Origin: Novosphingobium sp. SG751A
Lineage (GTDB): Bacteria; Pseudomonadota; Alphaproteobacteria; Sphingomonadales; Sphingomonadaceae
Direction: 5' to 3'
Assembly (NCBI RefSeq): GCF_013149295.1
Contig: NZ_JABGCB010000006.1
Span: 124,001 to 188,000, forward strand
Length of the DNA stretch: 64,000 bases
A model generated the notes under the pieces. The model did no database searches. It saw only the letters and a program-made list of their open reading frames with translations, and was not told where the DNA came from. Position 1 is the stretch's first letter, and each line of letters opens with the position of its first letter. A program made the position numbers and the translations under genes. This document shows positions 35,646 to 43,608 of this stretch, in pieces.

Positions 35646-36917
35646 TTATCGCGCCAGCGTCGCTTGCGCGGCGGCGGGGGTGTTGATCGCGGTGGGGGCG
35701 GCGGTGGGCGCCTGCGCGGTGATGGTGGCGGGGCGGGTGTTCACCTTGGCGCCCGGCATGGCGGCCTGAAGATTGGTGATGGCCACGCGGTCGGTCGGGG
35801 CAAGGCCCGAACGGATTACGCGCAGGCCCCGCACCACCGGACCCAGCGTAACGGGCTTGGCAGCCAGCGTGCCGTCCTTGCCGACCACCAGCACGGTCTT
35901 GCGTGCCTGATCGGACTGGATCGCTTCGTCGGGAACCAGCAGTGCCTGCACCGTGCCGCCATGACTCAGACGCATCGCGCCGAACATGCCGGGGGTCAGG
36001 AACAGGCCGGGGTTGGCCAGCAGCGCGCGGCCGCGGATGGTGCCGGAATGCGGATCAAGGCCATTGTCGGTAAAGTCCAATTGGCCCTGATGGCGGTAAT
36101 CGGCCTCGTCCTGAAGCTTGATTTCGACCTTGGTGCTGGTGTTGCCATTGGCCCGGTCGCGCTGGGCTTTCAGGTAAAGCGCTTCGGAGGAATCGAAGGT
36201 GAAATAGATCGGATCGAGCGCGTTGATGGTGGTGAGCAGCGTGGCATTGGCGCCTTCGCCTGCGGCCACCAGATTGCCGACATCGACGCGGCGGTCGGAA
36301 ATGCGGCCTGCAATGGGGGCGCGGACCTGGGTAAATTCCATGTCCAGCGCGCGGGTCTGCTGGCGCGCCTCTGCGGCGGCAAGGGCGGCCTGTGCGGCCT
36401 GAAGCCGGGCCTTGAGTCCATCGAGTTCGCCCGCCGAAATCGCTTCATCGCCTGACAGGCGCGATGCGCGGGCCAGATCGTTGCGGGCCAGCGCCAGCGT
36501 GCTGCGCGCCGAGGCGACATTGGCCGCAGCCTCAGCCAAAGCGGCGCGATAGGGGCGCTGGTCGATGGTGAAGAGCAGTTGGCCTTTTTGCACGATGTCG
36601 CCATCGCGGAAATGGCGCGCCGTGATCTGGCCGCCCACGCGCGGGCGCAGTTCTACGCTCTGGCTGGGGGCGAAACGGCCCACGTAATCGTCCCATTGCG
36701 TGACCGATGCGACCATCGGCGCGGCCACGCCAAGGGTGGGCGTGGGCATGGCGGCGGCGGTGGCGCTGTCATGATGCAGCGCTCTCCAGCCAAACCCGCC
36801 GGCAAGCGCAAGCGCGAGCGTCACCCAGGTGATGCGGCGGAAAAGGGGGGATTGGCCGGTATCACGCTCTGTATCGCGCTGATAGGCATTGTCGAGGTGA
36901 GAGGTCAGCATGTCCAT
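35646..36917 (-). CDS. RND efflux periplasmic adaptor (HlyD/AcrA family)
   Basis: The 423-residue protein has one N-terminal membrane segment (ITWVTLALALAGGFGWRAL) after a short cytoplasmic stretch. Then come the adaptor domains: lipoyl half-motifs VELRPRVGGQI and FRDGDIVQKGQLLFTID, a coiled-coil hairpin with many Ala, Arg and Glu (about 125-200), and the beta-barrel part. It links the permease to the outer-membrane channel. ATG at 36917 follows GGAG by eight bases; ATG at 36911 is also possible. It is the first gene of the pump operon, with an unusually long leader of about 340 bp from the predicted promoter. Confidence 0.92.
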   Translation of the reverse strand: MDMLTSHLDNAYQRDTERDTGQSPLFRRITWVTLALALAGGFGWRALHHDSATAAAMPTPTLGVAAPMVASVTQWDDYVGRFAPSQSVELRPRVGGQITARHFRDGDIVQKGQLLFTIDQRPYRAALAEAAANVASARSTLALARNDLARASRLSGDEAISAGELDGLKARLQAAQAALAAAEARQQTRALDMEFTQVRAPIAGRISDRRVDVGNLVAAGEGANATLLTTINALDPIYFTFDSSEALYLKAQRDRANGNTSTKVEIKLQDEADYRHQGQLDFTDNGLDPHSGTIRGRALLANPGLFLTPGMFGAMRLSHGGTVQALLVPDEAIQSDQARKTVLVVGKDGTLAAKPVTLGPVVRGLRVIRSGLAPTDRVAITNLQAAMPGAKVNTRPATITAQAPTAAPTAINTPAAAQATLAR

Positions 36918-37257
36918 TGGATCGGCTCCGGGCAGGCAGGAAAACGCGCAAGGGACGGCTGCGCCGCGCGCTATCAGAGGCACGCCAACGGACCTTCCCC
37001 GGCGCGCCGGGTAGAGATGGATGGCGGGCGTGATGCCCGCGCAGGGATGGGATAAAACCGGCCCCGTCCGCGACGCGCGGGGGGGTGGGGGGGATTGCGC
37101 CCCGGACGGGAACCGGTCTGGGCAAACGACGTTTGGGGTAAACGCCGCGCCTTGGGTCGGACGCGCTGTTCAGGCGCCCGTTGAAAGGGACGAACCGGGC
37201 AGGAACGGACGGTCCTGCACTTGGTGGACGGGGGGGTAGTCGGCCCGTGCCCTTTCA

Positions 37258-37271
37258 ATACCAAGCGGTAT
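37258..37271. promoter_or_regulatory. TetR operator O1 over the pump -10 region
   Basis: ATACCAAGCGGTAT is an inverted repeat with one mismatch and is nearly identical to O2. On the minus strand it overlaps the TATAC of the predicted -10 box of the pump promoter, so bound repressor would block RNA polymerase. Confidence 0.7.
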
Positions 37272-37295
37272 AAAATAGGACGGCCCGGTCGTCAA
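37267..37295 (-). promoter_or_regulatory. Predicted sigma-70 promoter of the RND operon
   Basis: On the minus strand TTGACG (37295-37290) is followed after 16 bases by TTATAC (37273-37268). The -35 box lies between the two TetR operators and the -10 box lies inside O1, a usual arrangement for TetR-repressed pumps. Confidence 0.55.
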
Positions 37296-37305
37296 TAGTA
37301 TTTTT

Positions 37306-37319
37306 ATACCGAGCGGTAT
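37306..37319. promoter_or_regulatory. TetR operator O2
   Basis: ATACCGAGCGGTAT is a perfect inverted repeat (ATACCG-AG-CGGTAT). It lies just upstream of the -35 box and 48 bp from O1, about four to five helical turns. Confidence 0.72.
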
Positions 37320-37355
37320 TTTTAAATCATGTTATTGAAAATAAATTGATTTATC

Positions 37356-37997
37356 TTAACGGCCGGGCCAGATCGCCAGAGTCGTCGCCACCAGCCGTTC
37401 CAGTTCGACCGGGGTAGCGCCCGAGCGGGCCTGCACCGTCATGCCCTGAAGGATCGCGGTCAGGTAATGGGCCATGGCCGCCGGATCGACGCCGGGGGGG
37501 AAATCGCCCTCATCGCGGGCGCGTTCAAAGCGCTCGATGATCGCGCGGTCGGTGGCCAGACGCAGCGAGGTAATCTCGTCGCGGATCGAGTCGGCGTAAT
37601 TGGTGCAGGCCACTGCGCTCACCACGCTCAGGCATCCGCGTGGGTCATTGCCGGTCTGCATCGCCAGCGATCCGCGCAGGAAAGCCTCGGCCACGCCCTT
37701 GGCCGTGGGCGCGGTCAGCCCGGCGCGCACATAGGCCAGCTTTTCCTTTTCATACAGATCCAGCGCCTTGCGAAACAAGGCTTCCTTATTGCCGAAACAG
37801 GCGTAAAGGCTGGGCTTGGTGATGCCCATAGCCTCGGTCAATTCGGCCATCGAGGCGCCTTCATAGCCCCGTTCCCAAAACACCTTGAGCGCGGCGGTCA
37901 GGGCGGCATCGGGACAGAACTGTCGCGGGCGGCCCCGATGGGAAGAGCCCTGATGCGATGAATTGGGCGCCACGATGGTGTCAGGATCGAATTTCAT
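37356..37997 (-). CDS. TetR/AcrR family repressor of the RND pump
   Basis: The 213-residue protein has a helix-turn-helix (ASMAELTEAMGITKPSLYAC, about residues 46-65) after a short polar N-terminus. The C-terminal domain follows the AcrR type. It lies upstream of the pump operon on the same strand. Three related palindromes (O1, O2 and one overlapping its own start codon) make it the likely repressor of both the pump and itself. The start ATG at 37997 is inside the third operator. It is not a close match to RutR although rutB lies divergently next to it. Confidence 0.88.
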   Translation of the reverse strand: MKFDPDTIVAPNSSHQGSSHRGRPRQFCPDAALTAALKVFWERGYEGASMAELTEAMGITKPSLYACFGNKEALFRKALDLYEKEKLAYVRAGLTAPTAKGVAEAFLRGSLAMQTGNDPRGCLSVVSAVACTNYADSIRDEITSLRLATDRAIIERFERARDEGDFPPGVDPAAMAHYLTAILQGMTVQARSGATPVELERLVATTLAIWPGR

Positions 37998-38009
37998 ACC
38001 ACGCAGTAT
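37996..38009. promoter_or_regulatory. TetR operator O3 overlapping the repressor start codon
   Basis: ATACCACGCAGTAT keeps the outer ATACC and GTAT of O1 and O2 but differs in the centre. It covers the start codon of the TetR gene, which suggests weaker autorepression. Confidence 0.55.
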
Positions 38010-38157
38010 ATAAGAGTTTTGTGACATGGTCCATAGCACTTGCCGCGACCTGCCGCAGGAATCCTGACGGTTGTCCGCTTTGCTGCGATGCAGCATGGGG
38101 CTTGCGCCAATGCCATCTTTCTGGGAAACTTCACGAATCGCGTGAGGAGAACCGGTT

Positions 38158-38898
38158 ATGACGGGGATCATCGACCCAACGCCCGGCCCGGCTGTGCCCG
38201 GTGGCAAAAGCGCCATCCTGCCCGCGCGGCCCGAGGCGATACGCATCGACCCGGCCGGCACGGCGGTGGTCGTCATCGACATGCAGAATGCCTATGCCTC
38301 GCCGGGCGGCTATGTTGATCTGGCCGGGTTTGACATTAGCGGAGCGGCGGGCGTGATAGGTCGTATCGCGCAGGTGCTGGATACCGCGCGCGAGGCCGGG
38401 GTTCAGGTGGTTTTCCTGCAAAACGGCTGGGACGGCGATTATGTCGAGGCAGGCGGGCCGGGATCGCCCAACTGGCATAAATCCAATGCGCTCAAGACCA
38501 TGCGCGCAAGGCCCGAATTACAGGGCAAGCTGTTGGCGCGCGGGAGCTGGGATTATGAACTGGTCGATGCGTTAAAGCCGCAGCCCGGCGACATTCGCGT
38601 TCACAAGACACGCTACAGCGCCTTTTTCAACTCGCAACTCGACAGCGTGCTGCGTTCGCGCGGGATCAGGACCATCGTCTTTGTCGGCATCGCCAGCAAT
38701 GTCTGCGTCGAATCGACCCTGCGCGATGCGTTCCATCTGGAATATTTCAGCGTAATGCTGGAGGATGCCACTCACCATCTGGGCCCCGATTTCGTCCTTC
38801 AGGCCACAATCTATAATGTCGAGAAATTCTTCGGCTGGGTCAGCACGGTGGGCGATTTCTGCGGCAGTCTGGGCCAATTGCCCAAGGGAGGGGAATGA
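38158..38898 (+). CDS. rutB: Ureidoacrylate amidohydrolase, isochorismatase family
   Basis: The 246-residue protein is a cysteine hydrolase with the triad Asp41, Lys150 and Cys183 ([32 protein letters not shown]). The spacing between these residues equals that of E. coli RutB. It hydrolyses the ureidoacrylate or peroxyureidoacrylate formed by RutA. AGGAG lies about eight bases before the ATG. It is the first of four overlapping or adjacent rut genes (B, C, D, A). Confidence 0.93.
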   Translation: MTGIIDPTPGPAVPGGKSAILPARPEAIRIDPAGTAVVVIDMQNAYASPGGYVDLAGFDISGAAGVIGRIAQVLDTAREAGVQVVFLQNGWDGDYVEAGGPGSPNWHKSNALKTMRARPELQGKLLARGSWDYELVDALKPQPGDIRVHKTRYSAFFNSQLDSVLRSRGIRTIVFVGIASNVCVESTLRDAFHLEYFSVMLEDATHHLGPDFVLQATIYNVEKFFGWVSTVGDFCGSLGQLPKGGE

Positions 38899-39281
38899 TG
38901 CCTTTCGAGCCGATCAATCCGCCGGAATTTCCCACCCCCATCGCGCCCTATTCCGCAGGCGCGAAGGCGGGCAACATGGTTTATGTCTCAGGCGTGCTGG
39001 CGCTGGACGAGGGAGGCGTGGTGCTGCATGTGGGCGATGCGGCGGCGCAGACGCGCCATATTCTGGACGTGATCGCCATCACGCTGGAGGCGGCGGGTGC
39101 GACCATGGCGGATGTGGCGATGAACCATATCTTCCTGAAAGACCTGAATGATTACGCCGCCTTCAATCAAGTTTACGCGCAGTATTTCCCCGGCGACAAG
39201 CCTGCGCGCTATTGCATCCGGGCCGATCTGGTCAAACCTGATTGTCTGGTCGAGATTGCCAGCGTGGCGCATATCGGGTGA
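38895..39281 (+). CDS. rutC: RidA family aminoacrylate deaminase RutC
   Basis: The 128-residue protein is of the YjgF/RidA family ([60 protein letters not shown]). RutC acts on the aminoacrylate product of RutB. The start overlaps the rutB stop as ATGA; ATG at 38898 is an alternative. Confidence 0.92.
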   Translation: MMPFEPINPPEFPTPIAPYSAGAKAGNMVYVSGVLALDEGGVVLHVGDAAAQTRHILDVIAITLEAAGATMADVAMNHIFLKDLNDYAAFNQVYAQYFPGDKPARYCIRADLVKPDCLVEIASVAHIG

Positions 39282-40087
39282 TGCTGGCGGCGGCGGACCT
39301 TTATTATGAAGAACATGGGCGAGCCGACGCGCCGCCCCTGATCCTGTCGAGCGGTCTGGGCGGATCGGCGGCCTATTGGCGGCCCAATCTGGCCGCGCTT
39401 TCCCGCCATTTCCGCGTTATTGCCTATGATCATCGCGGCACGGGGCGCAGCGACAGGGCCTTGCCCCAGCATGTGACACTGGCCGATCTGGGGGCTGATA
39501 TGTTGGCGCTGATGGACAGGCTGGGCATCGCGCGGGCCGGGATAATCGGCCATGCGATTGGCGGGATGGCCGCGCTGGAGGCAGCGCGCGCCGCGCCGGA
39601 CAGGGTTGATCGGATCGTCATCATCAACGGCTGGGCGCGGCTTGATCCGCAGACAGCGCGTTGTTTCGATGTACGGCTCAAGCTTTTGCGCAAGGCCGGA
39701 GCACAGGCCTATCTGGAGGCACAACCTTTGTTCCTCTTCCCGCCCGACTGGCTGAGCGAGCATGACGCGGCCCTGCGCGAGGAGAGCGAGTATCATCTGG
39801 CCCACTGGCCGGGCGATGCGGCGATGGAAAAGCGCATCGCGGCTGCGCGCGCTTTTGATGCCACGCGCTGGCTGTATCACGTCGCCTCGCCGGTTTTTGC
39901 CATCAGCGCGGCCGACGATCTGCTGGTGCCCTGGCGCAATTCGCAGGCCCTCGTTGAGGCGCTGCCCCATGGCGTCCATCGTCATCTCGACTGGGGCGGC
40001 CACGCGCTTAATGTCACCGCATCCGAACGGTTCAACCGCGACATCCTCGACTGGCTGACCAGTGGGGCCACACCTTTTAGGAGCTAG
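39281..40087 (+). CDS. rutD: Alpha/beta hydrolase RutD
   Basis: The 268-residue alpha/beta hydrolase shows [13 protein letters not shown] (oxyanion loop region), [25 protein letters not shown] and a final GGHALN. In the nucleophile-elbow motif, GHAIGG has Ala in place of the usual Ser, as seen in RutD proteins. It is proposed to help hydrolyse aminoacrylate or a carbamate intermediate. The ATG at 39281 overlaps the rutC stop codon. Confidence 0.9.
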   Translation: MLAAADLYYEEHGRADAPPLILSSGLGGSAAYWRPNLAALSRHFRVIAYDHRGTGRSDRALPQHVTLADLGADMLALMDRLGIARAGIIGHAIGGMAALEAARAAPDRVDRIVIINGWARLDPQTARCFDVRLKLLRKAGAQAYLEAQPLFLFPPDWLSEHDAALREESEYHLAHWPGDAAMEKRIAAARAFDATRWLYHVASPVFAISAADDLLVPWRNSQALVEALPHGVHRHLDWGGHALNVTASERFNRDILDWLTSGATPFRS

Positions 40088-40091
40088 CCTC

Positions 40092-41150
40092 ATGCAAGTC
40101 GGCGTTTTCGTGCCCATCAACAACAATGGCTGGCTGATCAGCGAGAACGCCCCGCAGTACCACCCCAGCTTCGACCTCAACAAGCAGATCGCGCAAAGCG
40201 CCGAGAAATACGGGCTCGATTTCCTGCTCTCGATGATCAAACTGCGCGGGTTTGGCGGCAAGACGCAGTTTTGGGAATATGGGCTGGAGAGCTTCACGCT
40301 GATGGCGGGGCTGGCGGCCGTCACGGAAAAGATCAAGATCTACGCCACTTGCCCCACGCTGGTCATTCCGCCCGCCTTTGCCGCGCGTATGTGCAGCACC
40401 ATCGACAGCATCAGCCATGGGCGCTTTGGCCTCAACCTCATCACCGGGTGGCAGCCGCCAGAATATACCCAGATGGGCGTGTGGCCCGGCGATGAGCATT
40501 TCCGCAACCGCTATCAGATGCTTGACGAATATGCCCATATTCTGCGCGAATTATGGGCAAGCGGCGTGTCCGATTTCAAAGGCGACTATTACCGGATGGA
40601 GGATTGCCGCGTCCGGCCCCAGCCCGAAGGCGATATGAAGATCATTTGCGCCGGGTCATCCGATGCCGGTCTGGCCTTCTCGGCCAAATGGGCGGATTAT
40701 GCTTTCTGCCTCGGCAAGGGCGTCAACACGCCGACGGCCTTTTCCTTCAACAATGACCGTCTGGCCAAGGCGCTGGAGGCGACGGGGCGCGATGTTCAGG
40801 TCTTTGTGCTGGTGATGATTATCGCCGCCGAGACGGATGAAGAAGCGATGGCCAAGTGGAAGAGCTATAATGACGGCGTCGATCTGGAAGCCATCGCATG
40901 GCTGGCCGAACAGGGGGCCAAGGATAAGGTCAACACCGACACCAATGTCCGCCAGTTGGCCGCCCCGGAAGGCGCGGTGAACATCAATATGGGCACGCTG
41001 GTCGGCTCCTATACCAGCGTGGCGCGGATGCTGGATGAAATGGCGCTGGTGCCTAATACGGGCGGGGTGCTGCTGACTTTCGACGATTTTGTCGAAGGGG
41101 TGGAGGCTTTCGGCACCCGCATCCAGCCTTTGATGGCCAGTCGCGCATGA
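40092..41150 (+). CDS. rutA: Pyrimidine monooxygenase RutA
   Basis: The 352-residue luciferase-family flavin monooxygenase matches RutA closely: [16 protein letters not shown] at the start, then [26 protein letters not shown] and [11 protein letters not shown]. It opens the uracil ring between N3 and C4 using reduced flavin and oxygen. AGGAG lies about ten bases before the ATG. The gene order is B-C-D-A, and the flavin reductase gene rutF is not in the window, so reduced flavin must come from elsewhere. Confidence 0.95.
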   Translation: MQVGVFVPINNNGWLISENAPQYHPSFDLNKQIAQSAEKYGLDFLLSMIKLRGFGGKTQFWEYGLESFTLMAGLAAVTEKIKIYATCPTLVIPPAFAARMCSTIDSISHGRFGLNLITGWQPPEYTQMGVWPGDEHFRNRYQMLDEYAHILRELWASGVSDFKGDYYRMEDCRVRPQPEGDMKIICAGSSDAGLAFSAKWADYAFCLGKGVNTPTAFSFNNDRLAKALEATGRDVQVFVLVMIIAAETDEEAMAKWKSYNDGVDLEAIAWLAEQGAKDKVNTDTNVRQLAAPEGAVNINMGTLVGSYTSVARMLDEMALVPNTGGVLLTFDDFVEGVEAFGTRIQPLMASRA

Positions 41151-41269
41151 AAAGCCGGAAATAGCAGGGCAATACGCCAAATTGCATCCGAACCTTTTGC
41201 CGAACTCGCTTGGCAAAGGGCGCAAAGGCATGAAAACAGGGATGATCCTATTGGCCAAGGAATCCCGCT

Positions 41270-43027
41270 ATGCCGAAACTGTTTCCGATCCTGCTTTGCG
41301 GCGCGGCGCTGATCCCGGCGCAGGCCATGGCAGCCACCCCGGCCATCGCCTTTATCGACGCCACCGTGTTCGATGGCACGGGCGCGGCGCCGGTCCGGGA
41401 AAGCGTACTGGTGCAAAATGGGCGGATCGTGGCGGTGGGGGCAAAGCTCAAACTGCCCGCAGGCACGCGCAAGGTGGCCGCGCAGGGCAAGGCGCTGCTC
41501 CCCGGCTTCTTCGACGTTCACACCCATTGGACGCCGGGCGGATCGCCCGAAACCACGCCCCAGATCGCCACCGCCTATGTCCAGTCGGGCATCACCACGG
41601 TCAATGATTTCCACCAGCAGCCCGAATCCTATGCCCCGCGCCGGGCATGGCTGGCGCAATTGGTGGCCCCTCATGTCAATTTCGCCGCCCGCATCAGCAC
41701 GCCGGGCGGCCACGGCGCCGACTGGGCCGATCAGGCCACTACAATCTGGATCAACACGCCCGAGGCCGCCCGCGCAGCGATCAAAAGCCTCGAAGCCTAT
41801 AAGCCCGACCTCATCAAGGCCTTCACCGACGGCTGGCGCTATGGCGCCGCGCCCGACAACACCAGCATGGACCGCTGGACGCTGAAAGCTCTGAGCGATG
41901 AGGCGCATAAGCGGGGCTGGTCGGTGCTGACCCATACGGTGACGGTCGAGCGCGGGGTGGCGGCCTCGATGGCGGGGGTGGATTCGCTGGGGCACGTCAT
42001 TCAGGATCGCCCCGCCACACCTGATGAAGTGGCCCAGATCGCCAAAAGCGGGATGGGCATGGCCCCCACGCTGGCCGTCTATGACCCGGACAAGCCCGGC
42101 CAGCCCAAGGCCGATGAAACGCGCCAGCGTAAATTCTCCTATGCGCTCAAAAATGTGAAGGCGCTGTTTGACGCAGGCGTGCCGATTTCGGTTGGGACGG
42201 ATGCGGGCATGCCCGGCACGCCCCACGGCCTCTCCACCCTGCATGAACTCGAACTGCTGGTGCGCGCGGGTTTGACGCCCGCGCAGGCGCTGGTGGCCGC
42301 CACGCAGACCAGCGCGAAAGTGATGCGTCTGGACGGCGATCGCGGCACGATTGCGCCGGGCAAGCGCGCCGACATTCTCCTGATCGACGGCAAGCCATGG
42401 GAGAATATCGGGGACATTCACAAGATCGCGCAGGTCTATATTGACGGCCGTCTGGTCAGCGGGGCGGGCGCGCCGCCCTTGCCCGCCGCCAATCTGGCCA
42501 AGGCGCTGCCCTCGGTCAAAATCGCCGCGCTGGTCGATGATTTCGAGCGCAAGGACCGCCGCTCCTCGCTCGACACTTTGCGGCTGGAAACCGGCGATGG
42601 CGGCATGGACCGCACGGTCGAGATCACCCAGACCGTGCCGCGCGAGGGCGGGGGGCAGGCTTTGCTGCTTTCGGCGAAAATGGCTATGAAGGGCGATGCC
42701 TATGCCGGGTTTGCCGTGCCGCTGACGCGCGGTTCGGTGGTGCCGGTCAATCTGGCGGGGTATAAGGGTATCCGCTTCGATATCCGGGGCGAAGGGGCCT
42801 ATGTCCTGCGCCTCAACGGTCTGGACGGCGTATGGAGCGCGCCGGTGTCGGGCGGCGCGCAATGGGCCAGCGTTGAGGTGCCTTTCACGGCGCTGGTCGC
42901 CGCCGCACAGCGGGGCAAGACGGGGCCTGCCTTTACCGGCGATGGCATCGTACAGCTCGAACTGGGCGGATCGCGTGAGGGCGGTCAGCGGCTCTGGGTC
43001 GAGGTGGACAACATCACATTCTATTGA
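41270..43027 (+). CDS. Exported amidohydrolase with C-terminal CIA30/CBM-like domain
   Basis: The 585-residue protein has a signal peptide (cleavage after AMA, residue 21). An imidazolonepropionase-like amidohydrolase domain covers about 25-420: HTH at residues 84-86, LTHTVTVERG, SVGTDAGMPG and a final GTIAPGKRADILLIDG. Residues from about 425 to the end form a beta-rich domain resembling the CIA30/galactose-binding type (GYKGIRFDIRGEG, LWVEVDNITFY). Likely substrates are cyclic amides or peptides, but none can be named. AAGGAA precedes the ATG. Its 3' end overlaps the leftward deoxyribosyltransferase-like gene by 14 bp. Confidence 0.82.
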   Translation: MPKLFPILLCGAALIPAQAMAATPAIAFIDATVFDGTGAAPVRESVLVQNGRIVAVGAKLKLPAGTRKVAAQGKALLPGFFDVHTHWTPGGSPETTPQIATAYVQSGITTVNDFHQQPESYAPRRAWLAQLVAPHVNFAARISTPGGHGADWADQATTIWINTPEAARAAIKSLEAYKPDLIKAFTDGWRYGAAPDNTSMDRWTLKALSDEAHKRGWSVLTHTVTVERGVAASMAGVDSLGHVIQDRPATPDEVAQIAKSGMGMAPTLAVYDPDKPGQPKADETRQRKFSYALKNVKALFDAGVPISVGTDAGMPGTPHGLSTLHELELLVRAGLTPAQALVAATQTSAKVMRLDGDRGTIAPGKRADILLIDGKPWENIGDIHKIAQVYIDGRLVSGAGAPPLPAANLAKALPSVKIAALVDDFERKDRRSSLDTLRLETGDGGMDRTVEITQTVPREGGGQALLLSAKMAMKGDAYAGFAVPLTRGSVVPVNLAGYKGIRFDIRGEGAYVLRLNGLDGVWSAPVSGGAQWASVEVPFTALVAAAQRGKTGPAFTGDGIVQLELGGSREGGQRLWVEVDNITFY

Positions 43028-43577
43028 TCGCCCTATTGATCGCGGGCACCCGGCGTTTCACCGCGGCAATCAGCTCGGGCAGGCTTGACACCTGCTCGAC
43101 CCCGTAACGCGCGCCGGTGATGTCCACATTGCCCTTGCGCCAATATCCGGGCGGACACAGCACGATCAGCTTGCCGCCGCGCGCGTAGAGGCCCATTTCC
43201 AGCAGGCTGATCGGGCTTTGCGATCCGGGCGAGAAATAGAGGACGATGACATCGGCGCTTTCCAGCGCGCCCAGTTCCCATTCGACCTGACGGCGAAATT
43301 CCGGTTCATCGGCCTCGGGGCGCCACTTGGGGTTCCAGTCGGGGCGGCGGGGGTTGAGGATCACCACATTGTCGGGCCCCAGCGCTTCGATCATGCCCTT
43401 TTGCCAGTCGGGCGCATTGCCCATGTCGATGCTGCCGCCCAGAAAGACGCGGGGGAGATCATGCGCGGCGGGCAAAGGCTCGGGGGAGGTGATGACCGTC
43501 GAGGTTTGGGCATGGGCAAGGGGAGCGCCTAAAAGCAGGGCGCCAAGAAGCAGGGAGGGGGACAAAAGCATTCTCAT
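43014..43577 (-). CDS. Exported nucleoside 2-deoxyribosyltransferase-like protein
   Basis: The 187-residue protein has a signal peptide (cleavage near AHA, residue 23). It then has the nucleoside 2-deoxyribosyltransferase-like pattern: VFLGGSIDMG, NPRRPDW, QVEWELGALESADVIVLYF and SLLEMGLYA. These enzymes swap bases on deoxynucleosides or hydrolyse them. Export to the periplasm is unusual for the fold. It is the last gene of the leftward nucleoside series, 31 bp after the adenosine deaminase gene. Its last eight codons include a 12-bp duplication (AINRAINR). Confidence 0.72.
   Translation of the reverse strand: MRMLLSPSLLLGALLLGAPLAHAQTSTVITSPEPLPAAHDLPRVFLGGSIDMGNAPDWQKGMIEALGPDNVVILNPRRPDWNPKWRPEADEPEFRRQVEWELGALESADVIVLYFSPGSQSPISLLEMGLYARGGKLIVLCPPGYWRKGNVDITGARYGVEQVSSLPELIAAVKRRVPAINRAINRM
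43021..43043. repeat. 12-bp period tandem duplication at convergent gene ends
   Basis: CTATTGATCGC occurs at 43021-43031 and 43033-43043. On the plus strand each copy contains an in-frame TGA, so the amidohydrolase stop is duplicated. On the minus strand it repeats the codons for AINR in the deoxyribosyltransferase-like protein. Confidence 0.85.
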
Positions 43578-43608
43578 GGGCCCGCGATAATGCCCAAGCG
43601 CCCCGCGA

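Larger units (their letters stand above)
36918..37355. other. RND pump promoter and leader region
   Basis: This 438-bp gap holds the pump promoter at its right end (37258-37319) and a GC-rich leader of about 340 bp before the adaptor gene. A 96-codon minus-strand frame in the leader (36974-37264) begins inside the operator region and has low-complexity Arg/Pro content, so it was not called as a gene. Confidence 0.6.

Noticed and set aside
32429..35686. A 1085-codon open frame on the plus strand across the RND permease gene
   Set aside because: It is antisense to a clear AcrB-type protein, has His/Arg/Gly-rich low-complexity content and no family features. High GC content makes such mirror frames common, as at 16754-19717 and 22217-24676.
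36974..37264. 96-codon minus-strand frame in the RND leader
   Set aside because: Arg/Pro-rich shadow composition, start inside an operator, no family match recognisable.
38028..38036. Short GAC-N3-GTC inverted repeat upstream of rutB as a possible RutR site
   Set aside because: It keeps only part of the TTGACCA-N2-TGGTCAA consensus and the nearby TetR is not RutR-like.
38081..38095. Palindrome TGCTGC-GAT-GCAGCA upstream of rutB
   Set aside because: A 6-bp GC-rich inverted repeat is expected by chance in this composition and no second copy was found near.
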